Shown here: positions 31,405-39,815 of the stretch, in pieces
Numbering within the stretch: the stretch's first letter is position 1
How the letters are laid out: every line of letters starts with the position of its first letter
Assembly: GCA_021777755.1 (NCBI GenBank)
Contig: JAJYDE010000034.1
Coordinates: 1-45,022, forward strand
Source of the DNA: Deltaproteobacteria bacterium
Lineage (GTDB): Bacteria > Desulfobacterota > Syntrophobacteria > Syntrophobacterales > Syntrophobacteraceae
Direction: 5' to 3'
Length of the DNA: 45,022 bases
Program-made: the position numbers and the translations under genes
The notes under the pieces: model-generated
The model's database searches: none
What the model was told of the DNA's origin: nothing
What the model saw: the letters and a program-made list of their open reading frames with translations, nothing else

Positions 31405-32616
31405 TTAAACCTGCTCGAGCGCCTTTGCGGGACTCGTTGATTTGAGTCTGCCGAATACAAGCAGCAGCATCAAATTAATAAAAATAAATCCACCGCAAAG
31501 ACTGAAAAGGAAGGCAAAAGAGCGGCCGCCGGCAATCAGGCGCCCCCCGAGCCACGGGCTCAAGAAAAACCCCGCGTCCATGGCGAAAAGGGCCAGGTTG
31601 ACGTTTACTCCCCGAAGTTCGGGCCTGGATACGTCGAAGAGCAGCGCGTTAAGCAGGGGCATGATAAAACCGATGCAAAGCCCGTAGTAGCAGGCCATGA
31701 GATAGAGCATGGAATTGCCGCTCGTGTGTCCAAGGAGCAGGAAGCACGGGACCAGCAAAAACATGGCCGACTCGATCAGCCGGGTCTTGTCGAACCGGTC
31801 GAAAAACAGTCCCCCGGCCAGCCGCAAAGCGATCATGACAAGGGTTGCGATCGTGAAAAACCAGCCCACTTCGGTAATCGAGTTCGCCGTCGCGTATCCC
31901 TTCATAAAGTAAAAGACCGTGGCGTAGCAGATATAGACGAAGAGGTTCACGCCCAGTAAAATGCAAATCCGGGGGTCTTTGAGATTGTTTCGGATTTCAT
32001 CCATTTGCGGGCGCCTGACAAGGACGCCTTCCACTTTGCCAAGCGCGGTTTTCAGCCTCTTTTGCAGCACCACCAGCAAAACCAGGGCGGGAATCGCCAG
32101 AATTGTTACCGCGCGATAGATCGTGGCTTCATTTTGGACGTATCCCTTCAGCCATTCGGTGGCCAGAGGCATGAGCGCATAGGGGACGAGCACCGAAACG
32201 GATATGAACCCGAAGCCTTGTCCGCTTTTTCCCTTGGGAATGAAATGGACCACCAGGGCCATGGCCGCGGAAACGAGCAACACGAAGGCGGCCCCGTGGA
32301 TGATCCGAAGCACGATGAGTCCCTCCACGCTCACCACCCGGCCGTAGGAGCAAAGAACGATCATGATTGCGCAAAGAGCCGCGATCATGGCCCCGACGGC
32401 GTTTTTGGCGTGAAGCAGTGGCACCGCGCCAAGGCGCAGAACAAAAGCGCTCATCGGCTCAAGCCCGACCAGAAAGCCCCTCCAGTGGGCCGCAATGCCG
32501 ATCCTTGCCAGATAGTCGAAAAAACTGTAGAACACCGCCATATTGCAAAACGAAAAGAATATCACGAGGTTCAGCAGTATGAATTCAATGGAAAAGAGCT
32601 TATCGCGCCCGTCCAT
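31405..32616 (-). CDS. Major facilitator superfamily transporter
   Basis: A 403-residue integral membrane protein with about twelve hydrophobic helices, for example FILLNLVIFFSFCNMAVFYS, GLIVLRIIHGAAFVLLVSAA and AFLFSLCGGFIFINLMLLL. The cytoplasmic loop in the middle (KRLKTALGKVEGVLVRRPQ) separates the two six-helix halves. Substrate is unknown. The start is the ATG at 32616, with GAGGAG upstream, and overlaps the aminotransferase stop by one base (TGATG). It is the last gene of a three-gene operon, so it probably moves the substrate or product of the aminotransferase-like enzyme. Confidence 0.9.
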   Translation of the reverse strand: MDGRDKLFSIEFILLNLVIFFSFCNMAVFYSFFDYLARIGIAAHWRGFLVGLEPMSAFVLRLGAVPLLHAKNAVGAMIAALCAIMIVLCSYGRVVSVEGLIVLRIIHGAAFVLLVSAAMALVVHFIPKGKSGQGFGFISVSVLVPYALMPLATEWLKGYVQNEATIYRAVTILAIPALVLLVVLQKRLKTALGKVEGVLVRRPQMDEIRNNLKDPRICILLGVNLFVYICYATVFYFMKGYATANSITEVGWFFTIATLVMIALRLAGGLFFDRFDKTRLIESAMFLLVPCFLLLGHTSGNSMLYLMACYYGLCIGFIMPLLNALLFDVSRPELRGVNVNLALFAMDAGFFLSPWLGGRLIAGGRSFAFLFSLCGGFIFINLMLLLVFGRLKSTSPAKALEQV

Positions 32617-33779
32617 CAAACGCTCCTCAACTGACACAGGGTTTTCGAAAGGGCCTGAAAATCCCTGCCTTCCCGCTGGATTTTCGACCAGGCATCAACG
32701 AAGGCTTCCAGGGCTTCCATGTGTGATACGGTAATCCTTATCCAGTTGGGGAAGCGAAAGCCGGTCATTGCGCGCACCATAACGCCGCGGGTCATCAGCT
32801 TTCTGTAGGCAAGACTGTCGCTTATCGGCAGCCGAACCATCACGAAATTGCCTTCCCCGTTGACGAAGGGAAGCCCCATCAGGTCGAGTTCCTTTAGCAG
32901 AAACCGCTTGCCCGTCTTGACGACCTCGCGCGTGCGCGCCACATGCCCGGTGTCGTCGAGGGCCGTGAGGGCCGCCGCCTGGGCCATGGTGTTTACCGAG
33001 TAGACGACGCAGGTGCGCCGGATGATATCGACGACCTCATTGCCCGCGGCCAGATAGCCGATGCGAAGTCCCGCAAGACCGTACATTTTGGAAAAGGTCC
33101 TGAAGACCACCAGGTTTGGATAGTCGGCGATTAATTTCATGGAATCGGGGAACTCGGGGTCTTCGACAAATTCCCGGTAGGCCTCATCGACCACCACGAT
33201 GCACCGGCCCTCTATCCGGTCGAGAAATGAGCGCAGGGCCGCCTGGTCCCACCAGGACCCGGTGGGATTGTTGGGGTTGCAGATAAAGACGATCCTGGTG
33301 CGCTCGTCGATTCTTTCGAGCATCCCGTCGGCGTCGAAGCCGTAGTTCACAAGGGGAATCAGTCGCGCCTCGAAGCCTGAGAAGCGCGCCACCCATTCGT
33401 AGACCGCGAAGGTCTTGTCCGCGGTGATGATATTGTCGCCCTGCTGGCAGAAAGCCTTGATGACAAAGGCGATGACCTCGTTTGCACCGTTTCCCGCAAG
33501 GAACTGGTCGGGGTGCATTCCGAAAATATCGGCCAGTTTGCTCCTTAGGTGGTAACAATCCCCGCTGGGATATAGAGAGGCACGGGCGGGCTCGAAGGCC
33601 TCAAGCACCCTGCGGGCCGTCTCCGGGGGGCCGAGCGGGTTTTCGTTATTGTTGAGTCGATAGAGCCTGGAGCAGCCGTAGAGTTTTTTCAGCTCGTCAT
33701 CGGGCTTGCTGGGGATGTAGGCTTCAAAATTCTTTATATAATCGGGAACGAGCCTTTCGAGCCCGGAGAAAGACTTCAC
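32616..33779 (-). CDS. HisC-like PLP-dependent aminotransferase
   Basis: A 387-residue fold-type I aminotransferase, closest to histidinol-phosphate aminotransferases: LNNNENPLGPP, YPSGDCYHLR, GNGANEVIAF, FICNPNNPTGS, VVDEAYREFV, the Schiff-base Lys in TFSKMYGLAGLRIGY, and the Arg in RFPNWIRITV. No other his gene is near. It is coupled to a regulator-like protein and a transporter, so it may act on another amino acid or phosphonate-like substrate rather than in histidine synthesis. The start is a GTG at 33779, overlapping the upstream stop as GTGA. Length is slightly above the family average. The exact substrate is open. Confidence 0.9.
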   Translation of the reverse strand: MKSFSGLERLVPDYIKNFEAYIPSKPDDELKKLYGCSRLYRLNNNENPLGPPETARRVLEAFEPARASLYPSGDCYHLRSKLADIFGMHPDQFLAGNGANEVIAFVIKAFCQQGDNIITADKTFAVYEWVARFSGFEARLIPLVNYGFDADGMLERIDERTRIVFICNPNNPTGSWWDQAALRSFLDRIEGRCIVVVDEAYREFVEDPEFPDSMKLIADYPNLVVFRTFSKMYGLAGLRIGYLAAGNEVVDIIRRTCVVYSVNTMAQAAALTALDDTGHVARTREVVKTGKRFLLKELDLMGLPFVNGEGNFVMVRLPISDSLAYRKLMTRGVMVRAMTGFRFPNWIRITVSHMEALEAFVDAWSKIQREGRDFQALSKTLCQLRSV

Positions 33780-35095
33780 TGTCTTTCCCCCCCGTACTGG
33801 AACATGACCACATCGCCTTTTCCCGCATAAGGAAGCACAATGCGCGGCTCGAAGCCCGCTTCGAGAAGTCCGGGGATGAAGATGCTCTGCCAGGCCTGGC
33901 CGAGGTCTACGGCGAAATGAATGTTGGCGATGTTTTCGTTTTTCATAAGCGTCAAATGGCGGGCGATGTTATCGGCCGCATCCGCGCCCGGCCACATGGG
34001 GCGAAGCGTTACACGCCCCCTGGGGCGATCGAATTCCGCGCAAAGAACCGAGTGGGGCGCCACTGTTTCCCCGGAGGGCTGGTCCACCCGGATCTCTCTT
34101 GGAAGAACAAGCTTTGCATATTGGCGGCAGATAAAGGCCTCCAGTTCCGGATAGACCCATACGGTCACGCCCATGTCCTCGGCAAGCATTCGGAACCAGG
34201 CCTCGATGAGCGTCGAAGACCCGTGCGGACCATGGGAGTCGAAAGTCCCCAGAAGTTCGAACTGATCCGCCGGAAACCCCGGAGGCGGACCGATGTTCAT
34301 AATCCCTACGGCGCCGCTTCTTGCAACCGCGCTGATGCAGCCTTCCAGAAGGTTTTCCGACATGGCGCACGATTCCGGCTGGTTGAAGATATAGGGGCCG
34401 AAGCATTCGACCATCTTTTCCCCCAGCCTGCGCCAGAAAATCGCACCGCCGATTTCCCCGGCCGCTCCCACCGCGGCCAGACACTCATATTCCCCCGCGG
34501 TCATCATGTCCGAGAGTTTGCCCGGATGCAGCAGGATATCCGAGAGTGCGCTCCTGTCATAGTAGGACATGGCCAGCCGGGAGATGAACTTGAGTTCTGC
34601 CGGCGATGGAGACCTCAGAGCCGTTTTTGAAAGCGTGCTCGCGGCAACGGGTTCAAGCGGGGGCAGCGGCGGATAGGCCTTTTCCTTTATGAGCGTTAGC
34701 CGCAACTGCCCGCCCTTTTCGCGCTCCAACACGAAACGGTCAACCGATCGGGACGCTATCACCAGCCCCATCGATTCGAGTTCGGCCTCATCGTCGAGCG
34801 ATATGGAGGCTGTCACGTTAAAGGCCTTCAAATCGAATGCATCGCAGGGAAGTGAAAAAACCACCCGTGCGAAGTAGCCCCCATTCGAGCAGGCGATCTC
34901 CAGAGGGCCGCCAGGGCGAGTGGCTTTGCGGCACAGGTGCATGAAGACTTCTTCGGCCGCAAGGGTCAGCATGAGTGCTTCCCCCTCTGCCAGTCCGAAG
35001 CAGGAGGCGGCCTTTTCCACAAAAGCGGTCACAACCGGCAGGAAAATTTCGTCGGCTTCGAAAGACAAAAGAAGATTCGCACTTTTTCGGTTCAT
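33776..35095 (-). CDS. Degenerate anti-sigma-type ATPase fused to GNAT-like domains
   Basis: A 439-residue protein. Residues about 8-140 resemble the RsbW/SpoIIAB HATPase: LTLAAEEVFMHLCRKA is the N-box region and ESMGLVIASRSVDRFVLERE the last helix and strands. The N-box Asn is replaced and the D-x-G-x-G box is not visible, so ATP binding is doubtful. Residues about 165-439 look like a tandem GNAT-type fold (AVGAAGEIGGAIFWRRLG, IANIHFAVDLGQAW, then GFEPRIVLP and GDVVMFQYG). Similar HATPase/GNAT fusions occur in deltaproteobacteria, with no known function to my knowledge. The ATG at 35095 has GAGGG six bases upstream. First gene of an operon with the aminotransferase and MFS transporter, joined by GTGA and TGATG overlaps. 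Confidence 0.75.
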   Translation of the reverse strand: MNRKSANLLLSFEADEIFLPVVTAFVEKAASCFGLAEGEALMLTLAAEEVFMHLCRKATRPGGPLEIACSNGGYFARVVFSLPCDAFDLKAFNVTASISLDDEAELESMGLVIASRSVDRFVLEREKGGQLRLTLIKEKAYPPLPPLEPVAASTLSKTALRSPSPAELKFISRLAMSYYDRSALSDILLHPGKLSDMMTAGEYECLAAVGAAGEIGGAIFWRRLGEKMVECFGPYIFNQPESCAMSENLLEGCISAVARSGAVGIMNIGPPPGFPADQFELLGTFDSHGPHGSSTLIEAWFRMLAEDMGVTVWVYPELEAFICRQYAKLVLPREIRVDQPSGETVAPHSVLCAEFDRPRGRVTLRPMWPGADAADNIARHLTLMKNENIANIHFAVDLGQAWQSIFIPGLLEAGFEPRIVLPYAGKGDVVMFQYGGERQ

Positions 35096-35214
35096 TTCAA
35101 ACCCTCGGGTCACAAAAAGAAGCGGAAAACAATCAGCGAAGACCGCGGAGCAACAAGAACCTGGTCCCGAAGCTTTTCATCGATTTCGTTGCGAGCCAAC
35201 CTGAAAGGCCTCGG

Positions 35215-38200
35215 TCAGAAAACTTCCGCGTCCTCTTGCTCCGTAACGGGCGCAAACCCGCGCCTCAGCGTGTTTTCAACGACATTGCGGCAAACCATGA
35301 AGTGCAAAAGATAATCGGGACCGCCCGCCTTGGTCCCGAGCCCCGACATCTTGAAACCGCCAAAGGGATGGCGACCGACAATCGCCCCGGTGCACCCCCG
35401 GTTTATGTAGAGATTACCGGTCCTGAAATCTTGACAGCCCTTCGCGATATTGGCCGGGCTTCTGGAAAAAAGCCCTCCGGTCAAGGCGTACCTTGTCCCG
35501 TTGGCCACCCCAAGCGCCTCCTCGAAATCCCGCACCTTGATGACGGCAAGCACGGGCCCGAAAATCTCCTCCTGCGCCAGAGGATCTTGTGGGCGAACGT
35601 CTCTAAAGATGCAAAGGGGTGCGAACCAGCCATCCTCCAAGGGGATTTGACGCTCCCAGACAGGGTATCCGGCCTCCTTGCCCATTTCAATATATCTTGA
35701 GATCTTCTCGCGCGCCGCCCGGTCTATCACCGCGCCCATGAAGTTTTCAGGACATTCCACCGGGCCAACGCCAAGGCTTTCCGCCGCCGCTTCCAGCCTT
35801 TCCAGGAACCGGTCGTAAACCTTTTCGCCAACTATCAGCCGGGAACAGGCGGAACACTTCTGCCCCTGGTAGCCGAATGCCGAGCGTAAGACATGGACCA
35901 CGGCTTCATCCAAATCGGCGTCCGAATCGATGATAATGGCGTTTTTGCCTCCCATTTCAACGACGACATTTTTTATACTCGTCGATTCGGCCCTCACCTG
36001 GCTGGCTCTTGAAATAATTCGAACCCCCACTTCCATGCTGCCCGTAAAGGCCACCAGGGCCACATCCGGATGTTCTGTGAGCAGGTCCCCGATCACCCCG
36101 CCCGCACCGGGAAGAAAATTGAACACCCCCGGCGGAAGCCCCGCTTCCTCGTAGATGCTGTTTAGCATATAACCGTTTACCGCTGAAAGCGACGCGGGCT
36201 TATATACAACCGTATTGCCCGCCACGATCGCCGCCGAACTCATCCCCGCCGATATGGCCAGGGGGAAATTCCATGGCGCTATAACAGCCACAACGCCCCG
36301 GGGTTCATAGAGCAACCGGCTGGTCTCACCCGGCGTGTGGGCGATTTCCCTCGGCCTGCCGTACCGCAGCATTTCCCGCCCGTAGTATTCGAAGTAATCG
36401 ATTGCCTCGCACACCTCGGCGTCCGATTCGCTCCACGCCTTGCCAACCTCCAGGACCTGCAGAGCCGCCAGTTCAAATCTTTTGCGCCGCGCACAGGCCG
36501 CAGCCTGGAACAGGTATTCGGCCCTCTTTTCGGCCGGGATGCCGCGCCAAAAGCCGAAAGCGGCTTTTGCCGCCGCAATCGCCGAATCGGCTTCCGCCGT
36601 TTCAGCCGAAGAAATAATCCCGACGGTCTCGGTGTTACGATTTGGATTGACAGTCTCGAAAGAAGTTCGGGTGCGAATTATCTTGCCCCCTATCTGCGGG
36701 GGTACTTTTATCGGAAGGCTTTGCCGCACTTTCTTAAGCTCGTCGTAAAACCGCTCGCGATTGTCGCGCAAAGACCAGTCCAAAACCGGCTCGTTTGTGA
36801 AAGGGTCGTAAGGGGCGCCCTTGCGGGCTGCGCCTGGTCTTGCCCGCCCATTGTGCGCGGCAAGCTTTTCCAAGGGGTTTTTGAGCAGTTCCGCCCTGGC
36901 CAGCCCCTCGGAAAATGTCTGCCTCAGAAACGATTCGTTGGCGGTATTTTCGAGCAGCCTTCTTACCAGATACGACATCCCCTGGAGCATCTCGCCCACC
37001 GGGCAATAGACGCGCACATGCAACCCGGCCTTCCTCAGGGCGTTTCGAACCGGCCTGCCCATGCCGTAGAGCACCTGAAATTCGACGTGCTCCGCTTCCA
37101 GCTCCTTTGCCGCTTCGGCAACCGCCGAAATCGACCTGATATTGTGGGATGCGCACCCAAGCTTGACGCGGTGTCCGCTTTCCAAAACGATTCTCGCAAG
37201 CCGCTCGAAATTGGCGTCAGTTTCCGCCTTGTCGGTAAATACCGGCACCGGCCAGTTGTTTTGCTTGGCGCCGATCACCTCCTGGTCCCAGTAAGCCCCT
37301 TTTACCAGCCGGACGGTAAAGCGGAAATCGCCCGACTCCGCCCACCTTATCATCTCCCGAAGATCGGCTTCGCTCTCCCGCAGATAAGCCTGGATAACAA
37401 TGCCCGTGTGAGGATAGCGGCGGAATTGCTCCTCTTCCATGAGGCTTCGATACAGGCACAGCGTCAGATCCTTTATCCCGCGATGTTCCATGTCAAAATG
37501 AACGAAGGCCTCGGCTTCCATGGCTCTGCGCAAAATGGGGCGCAAACGCTCCTTGGCCTTTTCGATGCAGTGGTTGAAGGCGCAACTGCTCATCTGGGAG
37601 TACATGGCCGAGATTTTGAGCGAAACGTTGATTCTCGGGCTGTGGCACCAGTCCCTGGAGCAGGCGACCGGCACCGGGGAGGCTAAATCTTTGGAACCAG
37701 GGCCAAGGGGACCCAGTCTTTCCCGCGCGCCGTCCAGAAAATCGAATAACTCCAGATACCTATGCAGGTATTCATCGGCCTCCCGCTCGGACACCACCGC
37801 CTCGCCCAGAAGATCGATGGAGAAGGCAAAACCCGAAGAGCGAAGCTCCATAAGAGTTGCAAGGGCATCTTTGGCCGAGATCCCGGCAATAAACTGGGTG
37901 GCCACTTTCCGTATGTTTCTGCCGATGGCCCTGGCAACTATCCGTGAAGTCATCCAGGAGGGCGCCACATATTTGATCCCCCAGTTGAGAGCCGAGGGGA
38001 AATTGAGTCCGGGGTCCGAAAAATACTGCTGAAGATGGCCTATGATCTCATTTGTGTCCTTGAGGCAGGGGAAAACGTCGATGAAGCGAAACATCTGGAG
38101 CTTGAAGGCTTCGTTTCTCATGCACCAGTCGAAAAGCTTGCCCGCCCAGTAATCCTTGCCCAAAATGGAACCGTCTTCGCTTCCCATCAAATCGTAGAGG

Positions 38201-38241
38201 CGATAACCCGTCTGGCGAATCCTGCCTTCGATCTCAGGCAT
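35215..38241 (-). CDS. putA: Bifunctional proline dehydrogenase / pyrroline-5-carboxylate dehydrogenase
   Basis: A 1008-residue enzyme that oxidises proline to glutamate. The FAD-dependent proline dehydrogenase barrel covers about 90-470 (NVSLKISAMYSQM, RLVKGAYWDQE, EFQVLYGMG and the QGMSYLVRRLLENTANESF tail). The NAD-dependent aldehyde dehydrogenase part covers about 530-990: VIAPWNFPLAISAGM, FTGSMEVG, the Glu in VVEMGGKNAI, the catalytic Cys in YQGQKCSACSR, and EEIFGPVLAV. There is no N-terminal ribbon-helix-helix, so it does not repress its own gene like E. coli PutA. No extra C-terminal domain. It overlaps the KptA-like gene by eight bases and is transcribed with it. Proline could serve as carbon source or osmolyte. 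Confidence 0.96.
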   Translation of the reverse strand: MPEIEGRIRQTGYRLYDLMGSEDGSILGKDYWAGKLFDWCMRNEAFKLQMFRFIDVFPCLKDTNEIIGHLQQYFSDPGLNFPSALNWGIKYVAPSWMTSRIVARAIGRNIRKVATQFIAGISAKDALATLMELRSSGFAFSIDLLGEAVVSEREADEYLHRYLELFDFLDGARERLGPLGPGSKDLASPVPVACSRDWCHSPRINVSLKISAMYSQMSSCAFNHCIEKAKERLRPILRRAMEAEAFVHFDMEHRGIKDLTLCLYRSLMEEEQFRRYPHTGIVIQAYLRESEADLREMIRWAESGDFRFTVRLVKGAYWDQEVIGAKQNNWPVPVFTDKAETDANFERLARIVLESGHRVKLGCASHNIRSISAVAEAAKELEAEHVEFQVLYGMGRPVRNALRKAGLHVRVYCPVGEMLQGMSYLVRRLLENTANESFLRQTFSEGLARAELLKNPLEKLAAHNGRARPGAARKGAPYDPFTNEPVLDWSLRDNRERFYDELKKVRQSLPIKVPPQIGGKIIRTRTSFETVNPNRNTETVGIISSAETAEADSAIAAAKAAFGFWRGIPAEKRAEYLFQAAACARRKRFELAALQVLEVGKAWSESDAEVCEAIDYFEYYGREMLRYGRPREIAHTPGETSRLLYEPRGVVAVIAPWNFPLAISAGMSSAAIVAGNTVVYKPASLSAVNGYMLNSIYEEAGLPPGVFNFLPGAGGVIGDLLTEHPDVALVAFTGSMEVGVRIISRASQVRAESTSIKNVVVEMGGKNAIIIDSDADLDEAVVHVLRSAFGYQGQKCSACSRLIVGEKVYDRFLERLEAAAESLGVGPVECPENFMGAVIDRAAREKISRYIEMGKEAGYPVWERQIPLEDGWFAPLCIFRDVRPQDPLAQEEIFGPVLAVIKVRDFEEALGVANGTRYALTGGLFSRSPANIAKGCQDFRTGNLYINRGCTGAIVGRHPFGGFKMSGLGTKAGGPDYLLHFMVCRNVVENTLRRGFAPVTEQEDAEVF

Positions 38242-38974
38242 CTCTTTTATGTCTTTCTTTGCGGCCCGACCTTTTCCATCCCGCTTTGCTCTCCTTGTTC
38301 GCCCCCCTGGCCCCGGGTATTCCGAGATGATGAGGCTCGAGGACGAAAGAACCGGGAGTTGCGGGCGAGGGCGGGGCGGCCTTGGGCTTGCGGACAGGTT
38401 GGGTGAGTCTTTCGGCCGAGTCCTGCCGGAGCATGGGAAAGATGATGAATTTGGCGGGAATCATTTCAGCCAGATACAGCTCCCCGCCGGCGGCAAGGAT
38501 GGAAAGGCCGCTGCCGGCGGCTTCCCTGGCTGAAATTTCAACCAGTATGGGCGACTGTTCGGTCCTTTTTGCGATTCGAAGGGCCAGTTCCTTATCGGCG
38601 CAAACAGGCACGAAGCGGCGGCGAGTGGGGCGAACCCCGTATTCCCGTGCCGAAGGCAACTGTTTGGGCTTGAGGCCAAAATAGAGCCTTCTCGGCACCT
38701 CCCCGGCGGGCGAGTAGACCACGGGGTCCGCTTCGGGCCGAAGGCGCAACAAATTGCCCTCAAAAAAAAAGGGAAGCTCCAGACCCAAAAGACCCAGTTC
38801 GCGAATGGTTGCTTCACGGACAAAGCGCAAGGAAGCATCCTCCAGAAGCGCCCGATGGAATTCCTTCCAGGGCATTGTGCCGTCAGGATCCCAAAAGAGC
38901 CCGTATTCACCGGGAGAATGCCTGCCAATGTAATCGAGGGTCTTGGCTAGTGTGGCTGGCTGATGTTTCAGCAT
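38234..38974 (-). CDS. KptA/Tpt1-like RNA 2'-phosphotransferase-related protein, active site altered
   Basis: A 246-residue protein. Its first 180 residues follow the KptA/Tpt1 layout: a winged-helix N-terminus (LAKTLDYIGRHSPGEYGL, DPDGTMPWKEFHRALLED), then an ADP-ribosyltransferase-like half (PRRLYFGLKPKQL, YGVRPTRRRFVPVCADKELA, GELYLAEMIPAKFI). The known enzyme uses NAD+ to remove a 2'-phosphate from spliced tRNA. Here Arg18 is kept, but the GHS-x-x-R part is missing and the LYHGT motif is LYFGL, so activity is doubtful. The last 65 residues are basic and low in complexity (KESKAGWKRSGRKERHKRDA). No strong ribosome site was found. It is cotranscribed with putA from the promoter at 39004-39031. 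Fold call is moderate. Confidence 0.7.
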   Translation of the reverse strand: MLKHQPATLAKTLDYIGRHSPGEYGLFWDPDGTMPWKEFHRALLEDASLRFVREATIRELGLLGLELPFFFEGNLLRLRPEADPVVYSPAGEVPRRLYFGLKPKQLPSAREYGVRPTRRRFVPVCADKELALRIAKRTEQSPILVEISAREAAGSGLSILAAGGELYLAEMIPAKFIIFPMLRQDSAERLTQPVRKPKAAPPSPATPGSFVLEPHHLGIPGARGANKESKAGWKRSGRKERHKRDA

Positions 38975-39003
38975 TTGCGGCTCTGGAATCGAAGATTTTT
39001 TTG

Positions 39004-39031
39004 ATTATAAGCCATCCTCCCGATAGTGCAA
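39004..39031 (-). promoter_or_regulatory. Promoter of the kptA-like/putA operon
   Basis: On the minus strand: TTGCAC (39026-39031), a 16-base spacer and a perfect TATAAT (39004-39009). Start of transcription near 38997 would leave a leader of about 23 bases before the start at 38974. Confidence 0.6.
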
Positions 39032-39076
39032 TCGGCAATTTGCCTCGGAGGCTTTATGGAAAACCGAACAGGTCGC

Positions 39077-39105
39077 AAAAAAAAACGGGGAGCGCGTGCT
39101 CCCCG
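39077..39105 (-). terminator. Rho-independent terminator of the secreted lipase gene
   Basis: Read on the minus strand: perfect eight-base stem CGGGGAGC/GCTCCCCG with a four-base loop (39086-39105), followed by nine T (39077-39085). It lies 39 bases after the stop codon. Confidence 0.92.
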
Positions 39106-39143
39106 CCTCAGTCAAGTATTCTCCCTCCGCAAACCGGGCCGGC

Positions 39144-39815
39144 CTACTTATTGGCCGAACAACTCTGGGAGGTTCCTCCGTTTGATCCGGCGCAAGCCCA
39201 ATTCCACGGTCCGCCGCCTGTAACCCTGGAAGCCTTGCCGCTGACGCACAGGTTTGTTTTGGGAGCCTTGGTAAGAGTCTGTCCGTTTGCCGACCCGCAT
39301 ACGCCGTTTACCTCCAGGTTGGCTGAACAGCGTGCCTTCATTCCCCCGTTTAATCCCGCGCAGCTCCACTTCCATGGACCTTTGCCCGTGACGGCCGAAG
39401 CGCTGCCGGCACTGCAAAGCAGGCTGGAACCGGGTTGGGTGAAGAAATTGCCCTTGTTGGCCGAACCGCAGCTGCCGTTTACCTTGAGTTTTGCCGTGCA
39501 ACTTGCGCTGGTTCCCCCGTTTGCCCCCGCGCAAGTCCAGTTCCATGGCCCGGTCCCGCTGAGAACGGAGGCCGTACCGGATTTACACAGGTTGGATGTG
39601 GGGGTTGAGAGAAAACTCTTCCCGTTCGAGGTGCCACAAAAGCCGTTTACCTGCAGGCTTGCCGAACAGTTAACCGTGACCCCACCCTTTGATCCCGCGC
39701 AGCTCCAGCTCCAGGGGCCTTTGCCTGAAAGCCTGGAGGCCTTGCCGGCGCTGCACAGCAAGGTCGTCTTGGGGACCTTCAGGAAACTCTGTCCGTTCGC
39801 CGAGCCGCACAATCC
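39144..39815 (-). repeat. Four tandem cysteine-rich repeats at the 3' end of the lipase gene
   Basis: Four units of 53-57 residues encode a pattern that begins CG-S-A-N-G, then P-x-x-x-LC, SGKGPWxWxCAGxxGG and C-x-A. Each unit has four cysteines, which would form two disulfides outside the cell. The units differ from each other, so the duplication is not recent. Similar repeats occur in surface proteins of other deltaproteobacteria, in my memory; their ligand is not known. Confidence 0.85.
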
